Assembly: GCA_037127255.1 (NCBI GenBank)
Contig: JBANSL010000009.1
Coordinates: 31,225,475-31,289,474, forward strand
DNA: 64,000 nucleotides
From: Persicaria tinctoria
Taxonomy: Eukaryota; Streptophyta; Magnoliopsida; Caryophyllales; Polygonaceae
Direction of reading: 5' to 3'
The notes beneath the pieces are model-generated. The model was not told the DNA's origin, did no database searches, and saw only the letters and a program-made list of their open reading frames with translations. Positions within the stretch are counted from its first letter, which is position 1. Each line of letters opens with the position of its first letter. Positions 11,432 to 22,648 of the stretch are shown piece by piece. The position numbers and the translations under genes were made by a program.

Positions 11432-11826
11432 CTACTCATCTTTAAGAACAAGGATTTTAAAGCGATGCCCTCCCATATATTGAAACAACACCATCGATGC
11501 TCCAACCTTAACGCCATTTTTAATAGCAAATCTATTCCAACCTCCTGATAGCCACCAACGATTCAAGCAATCCTTGGAAACCTCGACACGAAAATTTTCA
11601 CCACTTGCAGAGACCAAACATACATGGTCAGATACAACATTACCATACAACCTCTCAAAAGTATCAGGAAGAGGCTGCAAATCAAAAGAGCATTACTTCA
11701 TAAATAATTCAAACCCAAAAAAGTTATAGAGCACGACCAACGTATACAACTTACAAGGCGATGCATCCTCCCCTCTACATCAACACAACGATAAAAATCT
11801 CGCATCTCAGGGTTGGGAGACGCCAT
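11432..11826 (-). CDS. Small single-domain B3 protein (B3-2), two exons
   Basis: Exon 1 11755-11826 (ATG 11824-11826, 24 codons, MASPNPEMRDFYRCVD...) ends at a good donor CTT|GTAAGT. Exon 2 11432-11674 follows TTTGCAG. About 104 residues. B3 features: RDFYRCVD, CLVSASGENFRVEV, GGWNRFAIKNGVKVGASMVL, FQYMGGHRFKILVL. Exon 1 is exactly 72 nt as in B3-1, so the pair looks like a tandem duplicate. No defect seen. Likely a nuclear DNA-binding protein by family; targets cannot be inferred. Confidence 0.75.
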
Positions 11827-12152
11827 CTCTTTACCAAAGCAATAAGTAGTTAGCAAGGCAAATAGACAACCACAATTGTCTCAAACACCACACCTTCTTA
11901 TATCCAAAAGAGGGTTGTACACGCTTTAAAAATCAGCAAAAGCATTTATTACATGCGTTCGAACTAGACAGAGAATCTAAAAATTGGGATGGCAAGAATC
12001 CTCTCACAGCCTGACCAAATACGCTGGGACATTTCAAATCCAGAAACGGTCATTTATTAAAAAATTTACCAATCGATACCACTATAAAAGTATTCCTTGC
12101 CTACGACATGAGGGGCACAACCTTTTAAACAAAAATCTTTCCAAAAAGAGTC
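11827..12152. other. Intergenic space between divergent B3-2 and B3-3
   Basis: About 325 bp between the start of B3-2 (minus) and the start of B3-3 (plus); probably a shared promoter region. 'cactataaaagtattcc' near 12079-12095 is a TATA-like sequence correctly placed for B3-3. Confidence 0.4.
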
Positions 12153-12470
12153 ATGGCAGCAAATACTAGCGATCAAAATCCAAACAATCCCTTTGTTTTT
12201 TATATCTATTTAGTAGGGGACGAGCAATACATACACATGATGTTGCCTTATGAGTTCGGCCAACATTTCCAACCCCATGTTCCCGAGCAAATCTTGTTGT
12301 CCACTCGCGTCGTCAAAGATTTCCCTGTCCACAACGTAGGAGGCAGTTACGGATCTCACTGGGTGGAACGCGGATGGAGAGACTTTGTCAAAACGCACGG
12401 GCTCGAGTTGGAAACATCAATAATGTTCACCCACCTAGGAGAAGCAAGGTTTGAAGTCCATTTTTTTTGA
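12153..12470 (+). CDS. Small B3-domain protein (B3-3), intronless, C-terminal tail cut by a poly-T length change
   Basis: ATG 12153 to TGA 12468-12470, 105 residues. B3-like: FVFYIYLVGDEQYIHMMLP, ERGWRDFVKTHGLELETSIM, LGEARFEVHFF. Unlike B3-1 and B3-2 it has no intron between the first strand and the rest. The stop arises in a run of eight T (12461-12468). In the adjacent frame an acidic, aspartate- and tyrosine-rich stretch of about two dozen codons runs on to a stop at 12544-12546, similar in character to the acidic ends of B3-4 and B3-5. A change of one T would join the two, so the tail was probably lost by slippage, or this is a sequencing/assembly error. Confidence 0.6.
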   Translation: MAANTSDQNPNNPFVFYIYLVGDEQYIHMMLPYEFGQHFQPHVPEQILLSTRVVKDFPVHNVGGSYGSHWVERGWRDFVKTHGLELETSIMFTHLGEARFEVHFF

Positions 12471-12682
12471 CAAGGAAGGCTACTACATCGAGGACGAACT
12501 CTACGATAACGACTACAACGGTCCGACATCAAATGGTTTCCACTAGATCCCAGGAACAGTTTGGTGAGCAACGTTCTTCCTGTTAAAACTTTTAATGAAA
12601 CCCGGACTACAAATAAAGACTCGTTTCCTTGGATTCCTATTATCATTACTCTTTGTCTAAAAAATTCGAACAAAAAATCCTT

Positions 12683-13035
12683 GCGTCCAAGAACGCTGGA
12701 GATGGAAGTCTCTCTATCGCGAGCATTACACTGGAGATGACTTGGTTTTTCATTCAATCTCTCCTGCGTCCAAGAACACTGGAGATGGACGTCTCTCTAT
12801 CGCGAGCGTTACGCTGGAGATGACTTGATTTTTAATTAAATCTCCCCAGCTTTCAAGAACGCTGGAGATGGACGTCTCCCTATCGCGAGCGTTACGCTGG
12901 AGATTACCTGATTTTTAATTTAATCTCCCCAGCGTCCAAGAATGTTGGAGATGGACGTCCCTCCATCGCGAGCATCGTGCATAGGACTACCTAGCTTTTT
13001 GAACAACCTCCCCTGCGTCCAAAGACGCTGGAGAT
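12683..13035 (+). repeat. 83-bp minisatellite, four-plus copies
   Basis: Units start near 12683, 12766, 12849, 12932 and 13015, each 83 bp apart, beginning GCGTCCAAGAACGCTGGAGA and containing CTCTATCGCGAGCGTTACG. The last copy is partial. Function unknown. From 13036 to 13259 nothing was recognised. Confidence 0.85.
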
Positions 13036-14084
13036 TGTTAGGTAGGTCTATCTATCACGTACATATATATTACTTAGTCTTACCTCCGTCAAAAGATGTT
13101 AAGTTTAGTAAGAAAGTATCCCCTCCGCGATCAACACATTAAAGATTGGTTTACATAAGAATCGATAACTAATGTACTACACCTCTGTTCACCCACTCTT
13201 CGCGACAAGCTCAAACAATCACCGCACATCGAGATATTGGTTTATTTATTATGCACCCATGTTGTAGAAGGAAATCGAGTTCAAAATATAATAAAATAGA
13301 TCAAACCGGATTATGCCCAAACAAATAATTACAAGACTCCCTCCCGATGTAGCAACAGGAAGTCAGGATCGATCCTCGAGGAAGCGTGTCAGTGGATCTC
13401 AGGCAGCGGAAGAATCTCACAAATGGTTGTCGACTTCAGAAGTACTCGACCTCGACTAAGTTTAATTGACAAGGGCTAGGCAAGTCGAATCCGAGCAAGC
13501 AGCAATCACTAGAATTTTGGTCGTTCTAGAGTTGTTTACTCGACGTCGAGGAACTGTTCGTAGTCGATGTTTCTTGTCGATGTCGAGTAAGCTTCAGAGA
13601 CAGAAACAACAGCGATCTTTGCTCGATCGAAGGTGAGTAATCGACGTCGACCAAGGGGTGGTCGAAGTCGAGTAGGAACAGTAAAATAAACGAATGCAAA
13701 TCTCGAACTTTAAACAATGTATGAAAAAAACATCCAAGATCGGGGTTTGCAACAACGATAACCAAACATACATAAGGCAAGATAAATAACGATAATCATG
13801 CAAATTGCATCGAAAGATCAAGCTGTTAGCATGGATCTCTATTAAATAGGAAATAAACATATAAAGGGTAGTAGATACTCAAAACATGATAAAGGTCGGA
13901 TCTTTACCTGAAACACGCATGGCTATCGCTGGGCTCGCCCAAACTCTAGAAGTAGGTGGACTACTCGCTCTTCATCGCAATCGCAGACATCGTTGATGGA
14001 AAAGAAACTTGCATTAATAAACTAAACATAGCTTTCAACCAAAGGAAGCCAATTCTGCTCTCGCTTCACAAACTCCTCTTGGCC

Positions 14085-14088
<4 letters not shown>

Positions 14089-14117
<29 letters not shown>
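14089..14117. repeat. (CT)n microsatellite in 3' LTR of C
   Basis: Uninterrupted CT tract; the 5' LTR counterpart at 20635-20668 is longer, so it changed length after insertion. Confidence 0.95.
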
Positions 14118-14123
<6 letters not shown>

Positions 14124-14678
14124 AATTGTATGATTGAATGAATAAAAAGCAGCCCTATAGGCTTTATTTATATGCTTCCAATCCTTGCTAATCAAGGAAG
14201 GAAATTCTATATATATCTCTATCTAACATAGAAGATATAATTCTACTTAGGAAATAAATAAATCTAAGTAAGTAAAACTATATAAATCCTAGGGTAATTA
14301 ATTATTCAACCCTTAGGATAGATAAAAAAGATAAAAAGATAAATATCTAAAATCTTCATGTGTTGGGAATCTTCTCTTGGAAATATCTCCATCGTTTCGG
14401 GATAGAACCTTAACAAGACTCGGACTAGCACGAAATCGGCCACTGTGGTCAACCCGATATCGAGTAGCCTTACTCGATATCGACCAACATTTTCCCGTCT
14501 TCACTTAAGCAACTCGATCTCGGCTCCAGGAGGGAAAATCGACTTGCATGTTGGTCGATATCAACCACTATAGGTCGATATCGAGATGTCCTTTTGTCTG
14601 CTGGTCGATTCTGGGATTATCAACCAAGATTTGGTCGATATCGAGTAGGCTTGGTCGATATCGACCAGTCTTCAGTTT

Positions 14679-14867
14679 TCAGCATTTTGTTCTATTCTTT
14701 AAACGCGCTTTACCGAGTCCTCGTTCGTCGGATTGACGCTTATAAGCAAGTGTTGGAAACCTCTTTTCGAGGGCTACAACTCTCATTAAGACATTAGAAC
14801 TTGACTCAGAATGATGAATGCCGGAAAATGGCCTTTTCTCCGGCTGCACCATCCTTAGCTTCTTCAT
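14679..14867 (-). other. Conserved 62-codon ORF in 3' LTR of C
   Basis: MKKLRMVQPEKRPFSGIHHS... ending KNRTKC; same length and position as in A, C 5' LTR and D 3' LTR. No known domain. Confidence 0.4.
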
Positions 14868-15060
14868 GAGTTTCCTTTAAGCTTCAAAGTGCGTCCGATT
14901 TCTGGGAAATTAAACAGAAACGAGTGTAGACTCCATAATTTGGAAAATAATCATAAACTACGTAGATTCTGTAGTAATCTAACCAAAATGCATGAAATGT
15001 ATACAGAAATCGATATAAAAATCAATATAAAGCATGGCACAAAACATGGACATCAAATCA

Positions 15061-16746
15061 CCCCATACTTAAGCTTGCTTGTCCCCAAGCAATAACTTGG
15101 ATGGTCATTCAGGGGAAGAATTCAAACTCTCAACATCATAGATTCGTTCTTATATGTCCCTGCAATCAATTACCATTATTGAAAAGGTACTATGCCACAA
15201 ATCCATACATGTGCAATAAAAGCAACATCTACTCACAAAAGGAAGGTTGTGCAAAAACAATTCATGTGACAAAGCATTAATAATCAAGAGGACTTTAATT
15301 AAGCTCAATAAGGAGTAGATTTGGTAAAAGGCTTAAGGTGGGCAATTTTTGGCAATGTGGTGATAATAATATGGGGAAATGGAGTATTTCCAAACTTTCA
15401 TACCACATTCCTTCTACATTAGATTCATCACCTTCTTCTCATCGCTCAATGCTTTTTTCAATATTATGCTTTTACCTCTCTAACCTCGGCACTGCCTCCT
15501 CGCGAGTCGCAAACATGGGTGTCATGAATGGCCCCGAATACTTAGTGCTTTGGACTCCTCACATGTGTTTCCCATCTCACTGAACTATTATCTCAGTAAG
15601 TAGGGTCGATCTACCTTTATCTCCTGAGGTGATCGGATTTTTTCTTACTGATTAAATTTTCCATATATTTCAAACAATTTCCTACCAAACTCCAATAATG
15701 ATAACAACACAAACACCATATAAATTCTCCATAATGTAACATCATTCTTAACATAGTCCCCGGATAGGAAATATGGTAAAGAATGGCAATATTTAGAACA
15801 TGTGGAGAAATGTATGAAAATAAGGCATAATATGGTTTTTGTGATGCATAAGCATAGGTATGGCTAGGATATAAACAATGAGCATTATATGGAAATATAA
15901 AGTCCTCCATCCTCCTATTATGCAACATGTCAAAAGCAACATCAAATTTTACCTCCTTTTATGGGTTTCAATAAAATATGCACTTCATTGTGACTTCCCT
16001 TTACTAGGCAATTTCATGCTATATCTCTAATGAATCCAATTTTGCATCGTCGAGTTCAATATAAGCTTCCATAACTCTATTTCTTTGAACAATTTACCAG
16101 CATTAATTGGGAGATGTCTTATAGAAATTTGAGTCAATTATGCACAAAAATTTAAAATTTACTCAAAATTCACCATGTAAAACCAAAAACAAGAATATAA
16201 CATAATTAAATAATATTAAGCTCTTCCCCCACCCCATACTTAAAATATTCAGTGTCCCCATTGTATAAAATCAATTTAAAACAAGGGTAAAGGAAGGAAC
16301 TCACCGAATAATGCGTCGTATATGCAAAATAGGGCCGTCGAGTAACTGAGTTGGTCGACGTCGAGAACCCTTGGTCGACGTCGGGTAAACTGGCAGCATC
16401 GAGTGGAAGTCTGAACTCAAGGAAGCTTCTATCTTGGTCGACGTCAAGTATCTAGGTCGACGTCGAGTAAAACTTGTTCTGCTCGATCCTCTTCGTGGTC
16501 GATCTCGACTGGCCTAGTCGATTTCGACTGTTCGGTCAGGGACTTTTTCCTCCACTCTTTGCGATCCTCTATGCTTCTTGACCTATAAAAATGTTAGTTT
16601 TCACAAAGACAAGACCTTCCACATGAAGTATTCAAAACTAAAAACAAAAAACAAACAAAAGAAAAAGTTTCAATGTCCCAAAATTCAATAGTTTTATGTA
16701 CATGCTCTAGATTTTAGAGTCGCTAGGCCGACTTCTCCGCTTATGC
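15061..16746 (-). other. 3' non-coding region of element C with polypurine tract and hairpin
   Basis: About 1.7 kb, strongly similar to 28682-30384 in D. Next to the 3' LTR the minus strand reads CTTAAGTATGGGG, a likely polypurine tract (15061-15073). Just inside lies a perfect 7-bp hairpin TTGCTTG-TCCC-CAAGCAA (15075-15092). A second copy of the tract motif is at 16232-16243 next to further purines (TGGGGGAAGAGC on the minus strand). Dyads of TCGACGTCGA type at 16330-16540. No credible ORF. Confidence 0.7.
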
Positions 16747-19653
16747 TTAAGGATCGTTAATATGGGGCCCTCTTGTGCTTGGCCCTTCTCCCGGATCATC
16801 TAGGTCCTGATGGTAGTATGCAAACTCAGCTGATAGATGGTCGCTTGCATAGTATCCCTTTCCTTCCTTCTTCCTCTTTCCATCTCTCATTCTTCGTATA
16901 TTAGCTCGCCACGGGGCCTTACCTCCCCTTAAAAAATTATTAAATTTATTAATGGACAGAGGAGGGGTTGAAATCATACCTGGACTTACCTTTTCGTGCC
17001 CAAAACAGAAATCTTCGGGCTTAGGGTTGGTCAACGCCGAGTAGGTTTGGTCGACGTCGAGTACAGGGACCCCATACTTAGGCTATTGGCAAGTCGGGTG
17101 TTCAGCAGAGGAAGTCGACTTCGAGAAGTTTTGGTCGAAGTCGAGGACGGTGGTGGACGTCGAGGAACCTTGGTCGACGTCGAGTAGATTTCTGGTGTTT
17201 TCCTCCGTTGTTTGCTTCATCTCGTGGTAGCTGATGCTCTTCACCTCCAGCCATGAAACTTCCTCCTTTGTAGGGCCAAAAGAGAAATCTAAGATCTCGT
17301 CGCCTATCATAAAGGTGAGCAATCTCTACTTTACGCTGATTTTAGCATCTGCAATAGCTAGGAATGGTCTACCAAGAATAATAGGGATAATAGGATCTTC
17401 AGCACAATCTATAATAAGGAAATCAGTGGGGACATAGAACTTACCAACCTGGACTAGGACATTATCAACCATACCTATAGGAATGACCACTATATTGTTT
17501 ACCATATATAATTTGGCATCCACAGGCTCTATAGATCCTATCTTTACCTTTTGCCAGGTTAATAAGGGCATGATGCTCACACTTGCTCCTAAATCACACA
17601 AGGCCTCATATTTAAATTTTCCAAATCCCACTATAATAGAAAACTTACCAGGGTCAGGTCTCTTCTCAGGGAAATCCATCCTTTTGCATTCGCCGACGAT
17701 TTCTGTGATTGATCGCTTGTTGCTAAGGATCTCCTTGAGGAATTTGACATAAGCAGGCATCTCTTCAAGAGCTTCTCTAAAAGGAATTGAAACATTTAAA
17801 TCTTGAAGCATCTTAACAAATCGTTTAAACCTACCTGCAGTGGGATCTTTCAGCGTCTTGGAAGGGAAATACGACGTCTTTTTCTGCTTCGGAGCCAGAA
17901 CAGATGTCGGAGGTGCTTCTGAGTCCTCGACTTTGAGTTGCTTCTCCTCGACTTCGACCAGATGTTCCTCGACGTCGACCACAGGAGTCGACTTCGAGTT
18001 TAGTTGCTGCGCAGAAGGTTCCTTGATGTCCTGTGGCTGGTCTACCTCGGGTGGGCTTGGTCGATGTCGAGTAGTCTGCTCGACTTCGACTTGGCTCTGC
18101 TCAACGTCGAGTTGTTTCTCAGCTTCGTCTTGCTGCTTTCTGAACTCTGGCTTGCGTAGTTGATGCCCGCTTCTGAGCTTTATAGTCGCGACGTGTCCGA
18201 TCTTTCCCTTAGGATTTGGTTCTGTCTGCCGAGGGAGTTGCCCGGTCGGTCGTGGAATTTGTGCCGCAAATTGACCCATCTGGGTCTCAATGTTTCTCTT
18301 CCAGATGTCCAACTCTCCAAATCCTGTATTGATGTTCTAGACCTGATTGTTGATGGCGCTACTGGCTTGCTTGCTTTCTGCTTGATTCCGGCGCATCTCA
18401 TCAAGGATCATCTGTAGATCATCCTTCCGCTGATCCCTTTCTAGATGTCCTGGAGCTCTGTATGGTGGGGGGTTCCTAGGGGCACCTTGGTTCCACTGTG
18501 GTTGATGGAATCTTTGGTCCCCCATATAGCCGTTGGGACCCCCTGCGTAAGCTACCTCTTCGTGAGTTTCTGCCATCCTGACTTGTTCCGTGTGTGGGCA
18601 CTCAGTAGTGGTGTGCCGCTGCGAGCCACATTCAATGCAGGGCTGGTTGATAGAGAGATACTTGACTTGCTTAAAGAGCTTGCGATTCTGATCTCTTTAG
18701 TACTGCTCTTTGACATCCGGATCAATCTCCTTAGAAGGCTCATAGAGAGGCATGGATGGGGCTGGCCTGGCATAGGCATTCTCGTCATAGTTTGTCGGAG
18801 CCCCATACTTATTGTCGAAGATGGTGAGCTTGTCGATGGTAGCGCATGCTTTAGCTGGTGGCATCGTCAGATACTCATAATGAGTATAATGGTTGATCAT
18901 ATCCTTAGCAGCTAGATCAAGAGAATTGTAGAAGATCTCATGGATGACATATGGTGGTTGCCCGTGTGTAGGGCAGGATCGTAGTAGATCCTTGTATCGT
19001 TCACATGCTTTTGCTAGCGGCTCCCCAGGCTTCTATTTAAAAGCTGTAATCTTCTGGTGGAGGAGCGCTGTCTTGGCAAGAGGAAAGAATTTATTAAGAA
19101 ATTCCTGCCTCACCTCGGCCCATGTTGTGAGGGATCGTGGAGGAAGACCTTCAAGCCACTTCAATGCTGGACCGGCAAGAGACCAACGAAAAGCCTTCAT
19201 CTTGACATATTCCAGAGTAGTACCTTCAGCAAGAGTATGACACATATCAGAAAAATTCGTAATATGTTCAAGAGGATATTCATTAAATCTTCCGTAAAAG
19301 GCATTATTTTTAATCTCAATTAGGAAAGCAATGCGAACTTCAAAATTATTTTAAGGGATTAGAATAGACGATTCAGGCACGACGACAGTCGGGTGCATGT
19401 AATCCTCTGTAGTGGTAGGGAATTGGGCAAGCTCATCTTCTGCCTGCCTCCTTCGCTCAGCTTCCTGCGTAGTGCGTGCTCTCTCAGCGGTGAGAGCGGT
19501 ATTCTGGGCTTCTAACTCCGCTTGAATCCTCTCTATCAGTTGTGCTTGTGTTTCTGCGGCCGCCATGGATCTTTTCAATTTAGCGTGGACGTGTATAAGG
19601 CGTTCCGGATCGTCTAAGGCGTCAAACTCATGTTGTTGACCAGAACGGCGCAT
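16747..19653 (-). pseudogene. gag-protease polyprotein of element C, with nonsense codons
   Basis: ATG 19651-19653. Coiled-coil N-terminus, gag core, CCHC knuckle intact (near 18620-18660), VKLRSG-like IKLRSG, acidic linker (17900-18130) rich in VDVE/VEVE from TCGACGTCGA dyads, Athila-type retropepsin with active-site Asp codon 17593-17595 (DLGASVSIM) and ILGRPFLA, then a tail after PKYGV (17075) ending GPHINDP. In-frame stops: near 19353, 19031 (Gln codon changed to TAG), 18695, 18340 (CAG to TAG), 17326 and 17083. Otherwise the frame is kept, so decay is mostly by point mutation. The tail sequence differs from those of A and D. Confidence 0.8.
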
Positions 19654-19719
19654 ACACTGCAAAATCAAAACATAAAGGCAAACGTGAGATCTAACTACGT
19701 AAGGCGTGAATGATTGCTT

Positions 19720-19736
19720 CCCCGAAAACGGCGCCA
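19720..19736 (-). promoter_or_regulatory. tRNA-Asp primer binding site, element C (mutated)
   Basis: Minus strand TGGCGCCGTTTTCGGGG: two changes relative to TGGCGCCGTTGCCGGGG. Confidence 0.85.
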
Positions 19737-19739
19737 ATT

Positions 19740-20631
19740 TGTTATAGGAGGAAATCGAGTTCAAAATATAATAAAATAAATCAAACCGGATTATGCCCAC
19801 GCAAATAATTACAAGACTCCCTCCCGATGTAGCAACAGGAAGTCAGAATCGATCCTCGAGGAAGCATGTCAGCGGATCTCAGGCAGCGGAAGAATCTCAC
19901 AAATGGTTGTGAACTTTAGAAGTACTCGACCTCGACTAAGGTTAGTCGGCAGGGGCCAGGCAAGTCGAATCTGAGCAAGCAGCAATCACTGGAATTTTGG
20001 TCGATCTCGAGTTGTTTACTCGACGTCGAGGAACTGGTCGTAGTTGAGTTGTCTTGTCGATGTCGAGTAAGGTTCAGAGACAAAAACAGCAACGATCTTT
20101 GCTCGATCGAAGGTGAGTAGTCTGCGTCGACCAAGGGGTGGTCGAAGTCGAGTAGGAACAGTAAAATAAACGAATGCAAATCTGGAACATTAAACAATGT
20201 ATGAAAAAGACTTCCAAGATCGGGGTTTGCAACGAGGATAACCAAACATGCATAAGGGAAGATAAATAACGATAATCATGCAAATTGCATCAAAAGATCA
20301 AGCTTCCGCCTTTTCCAACAATTAGACAACACCTTCAAGAAACCCTAATTGTTTCTACCGATTTTATGTTTACAATCCAAGTTGTTAGCATGGATCTCTA
20401 TTAAATAGGCAATAAACATATAAAGGGTAGTAGATGCTCAAAACATGATAAAGGTCGGATCTTTACCTCAAACACGCATGGATATCGCTGGGCTCGCCCA
20501 AACCCTAGAAGTAGGTGGACTACTCACTCTTCATCGCAATTGCAGACATCGTTGATGGAAAAGAAACTTGCATTAATAAACTAAACAGAGCTTACAACCA
20601 AAGGAAGCCAATTCCGCTCTCGCTTCACAAA

Positions 20632-20671
<40 letters not shown>

Positions 20672-21606
20672 CTCCTCCTTCTCCTTCTCTCGAATTGAAT
20701 TGTATGATTGAATGAATAAAAACCAGCCCTATAGGCTTTATTTATAGACTTCCAATCCTTGCTAACCAAGGAAGAAAATTCTATATATATCTCTATCTAA
20801 CATAGAAGATATCATTCTACTTAGGAAATAAATAAAACTAAGTAAGTAAAACTATATAAATCCTAGGGTAATTAATTATTCAACCCTTAGGATAGATAAA
20901 AAAGATAAAAAGATAAATATCTAAAATCTTCATGTGTTGGGAATCTTCTCTTTGAAATATCTCCATCGGATTCGGGATAGAACCTTAACAAGACTCGGAC
21001 TAGCTCGAAATCGGCCACTGTGGTCAACTCGATATCGAGTAGCCTTACTCAATATCGACCAAAACATTTTCCCGTCTTCACTTAAGCAACTCGATCTCGG
21101 CTCCAGGAGGGAAAATCGACTTGCATGTTAGTCGATATCGACCACTATAGGTCGATATCGACCTGTTTGTTTTTCTGCTGGTCGATTCTGGCCGATTCTG
21201 GGATTTTCGACCAAGATTTGGTCGATATCGAGTAGTCTTGGTCAATATGGACCAGTCTTCAGTTTTCAGCATTTTTCTTTGTTCTTTAAACGCACTTTCC
21301 CGAGTCCTCGTTCGTCGGATTGATGCATATCATCATGCGTTGGAAAGCTCTTTTCGAGGGCTACAACTCTCATGAAGACATCAGAACTTGACTCTGAATG
21401 ATGAATGCCGAAAAATGGCCTTTTCTCCAGCTGCACCACCCTTAGCTTATTCATGAGTTTCCTTTAAGCCCCAAAGTGCGTCCGATTTCTGCGAAATTAA
21501 ACAGAAACTAGTGTAGACTCCATAATTTGGAAAATAAGCATAAACTACATAGATTCTATATTAATCTAACCCAAATGCATGAAATGTATACATAAATCGA
21601 TATAAA
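19740..21606 (-). repeat. 5' LTR of element C, lacking its outermost ~40 bp
   Basis: Ends ...CTATAACA at 19740 by the primer site. Similarity to the 3' LTR stops at 21606 (ATCGATATAAA), short of TGATTTGATG. Contains CT tract 20635-20668, TATA box near 20738-20747, 62-codon ORF 21266-21454, CG-type dyads at 19925-20150 and TA-type dyads at 21030-21250. Confidence 0.85.
21266..21454 (-). other. Conserved 62-codon ORF in 5' LTR of C
   Basis: MNKLRVVQLEKRPFFGIHHS... ending KNKEKC. Open in both LTRs of C despite other differences between them. Confidence 0.4.
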
Positions 21607-22116
21607 CGTTGAACACCCAAAACTATCCAACAACAGGTAGCGTTATAACCGCAGAAAAGATTACAAGAACGGAACGTTGAGCACTGAAATGTGAAATCTA
21701 AGTCACCATTTTGATCAAGACCATGGTTCACAGTAACAACATCAAAACAAGAATGCCCTTCATACTCAAATATCAAGCGTGTCCCAATCCAAAGTTTATT
21801 CGAAACAACGAACTCGGGCCAACCAGTGGTAAACCAATAATTGTTGGTCCCTAAGGATTCCACCCTCACCACAAATTCCTCGTCAACACGCTTCCATAAA
21901 TGGCCAAAGCCAAGTGCACCATACCCATAATCACGATATACGGATGGTAAAGGCTGCAACAGAAACAAATACATCACAAACTCTTTACTTATCCAGAAAT
22001 AAATCACATGACATAGCTTACCCCTATAAATGCCCCTCAACGGCAATATCCCGAGTGAAACCCCTCACACAAGGAAATCCTACACTTGGAATATCAACTG
22101 GTGTCGTAGGCATCAT
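21607..22116 (-). pseudogene. B3-domain gene fragment (B3-4), tail cut by element C
   Basis: Exon 1 about 22021-22116 (ATG ATG CCT..., RGFTRDIAVEGHL) runs into TAG just before a GTAAGC donor. Exon 2 from 21953 after TGTTGCAG: PLPSVYRDYGYGALGFGHLW, EEFVVRVESLG, GWPEFVVSNKLWIGTRLIFE, YEGHSCFDVV, then an Asp-rich stretch. Layout (short exon 1, intron, exon 2 starting P-L-P) matches B3-1 and B3-2. The frame runs into the LTR of C at 21606, so the natural end is lost. The nonsense codon and truncation suggest a pseudogene. Confidence 0.65.
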
Positions 22117-22648
22117 TGTCGCAAATAAACTATAATAAATCTTTAGTCTTCTTGCCTTTTTATACTGATCTCTACAAAGGAAGCAACTAAAGGGACCGCA
22201 AACCACCCAAGTCTACCACGAGGTCAACAAATATCAAACAACATAACAAGGAATATCTGATAAGTACAAACCCCCTCCAAGCGGCGAGGAAAATTACAAG
22301 CAAACTTCGTACACAAAGCTTCACGAAAAACATACTGATAACACGCACCACCCTGCTTCATAATAATTCAGAGATAACTTCGCAGAACAACGTCCATATC
22401 CGCCATAGGCAAAACTAGTATAAATGAAAACAGTAGGCGAGGTACAAATGAAATCACTTGGAACACAATGCCAAGCTTTGACATGGCTTCAGGAGAGCTC
22501 TCTCCACCACAAATCCCACCACCAACCTTCATCATGAACACGATGCTTTTTTCAAACCCTAAATTCGCCAGAATAATTGTTGTAAGCAGGAGGATGGTCA
22601 AGTATGAAATAAATATAAAATAAAGTTCAGACTGACTTCCCTGTCTCA
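22117..22648. other. Region without recognised features
   Basis: Only short hydrophobic ORFs (for example 22368-22652 minus) with no motif; they look random. Probably the upstream region of B3-4. Confidence 0.4.

Larger units (their letters stand above)
13260..15060 (-). repeat. 3' LTR of element C (1801 bp)
   Basis: Starts TGATTTGATGTCC at 15060 and ends ...CTACAACA at 13260. Its left half carries TCGACGTCGA and TCGAAGTCGA dyads (13430-13680), its right half TCGATATCGA dyads (14450-14670). A segment of about 85 bp present in the 5' LTR (20297-20385) is deleted near 13820. Contains a CT microsatellite (14089-14117) and the conserved 62-codon ORF. Confidence 0.85.
13260..21606 (-). mobile_element. 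Element C: Athila-like gag-protease retrotransposon with both LTRs
   Basis: Minus strand: 5' LTR 21606-19740 (its first ~40 bp missing), primer site 19736-19720, gag-protease 19653-16747, 3' non-coding region 16746-15061, 3' LTR 15060-13260. No RT, RNase H or integrase core lies between protease and 3' LTR. The truncated 5' LTR abuts an exon of B3-4, so flank duplications cannot be tested. Confidence 0.85.

Noticed and set aside
114..19653. Directed C-to-T mutation (repeat-silencing signature) as the cause of all stops
   Set aside because: Some stops are CAG/CGA to TAG/TGA, but others (GGA to TGA, GAA to TAA, TAC to TAA) are not C-to-T, so no uniform signature can be claimed by eye.
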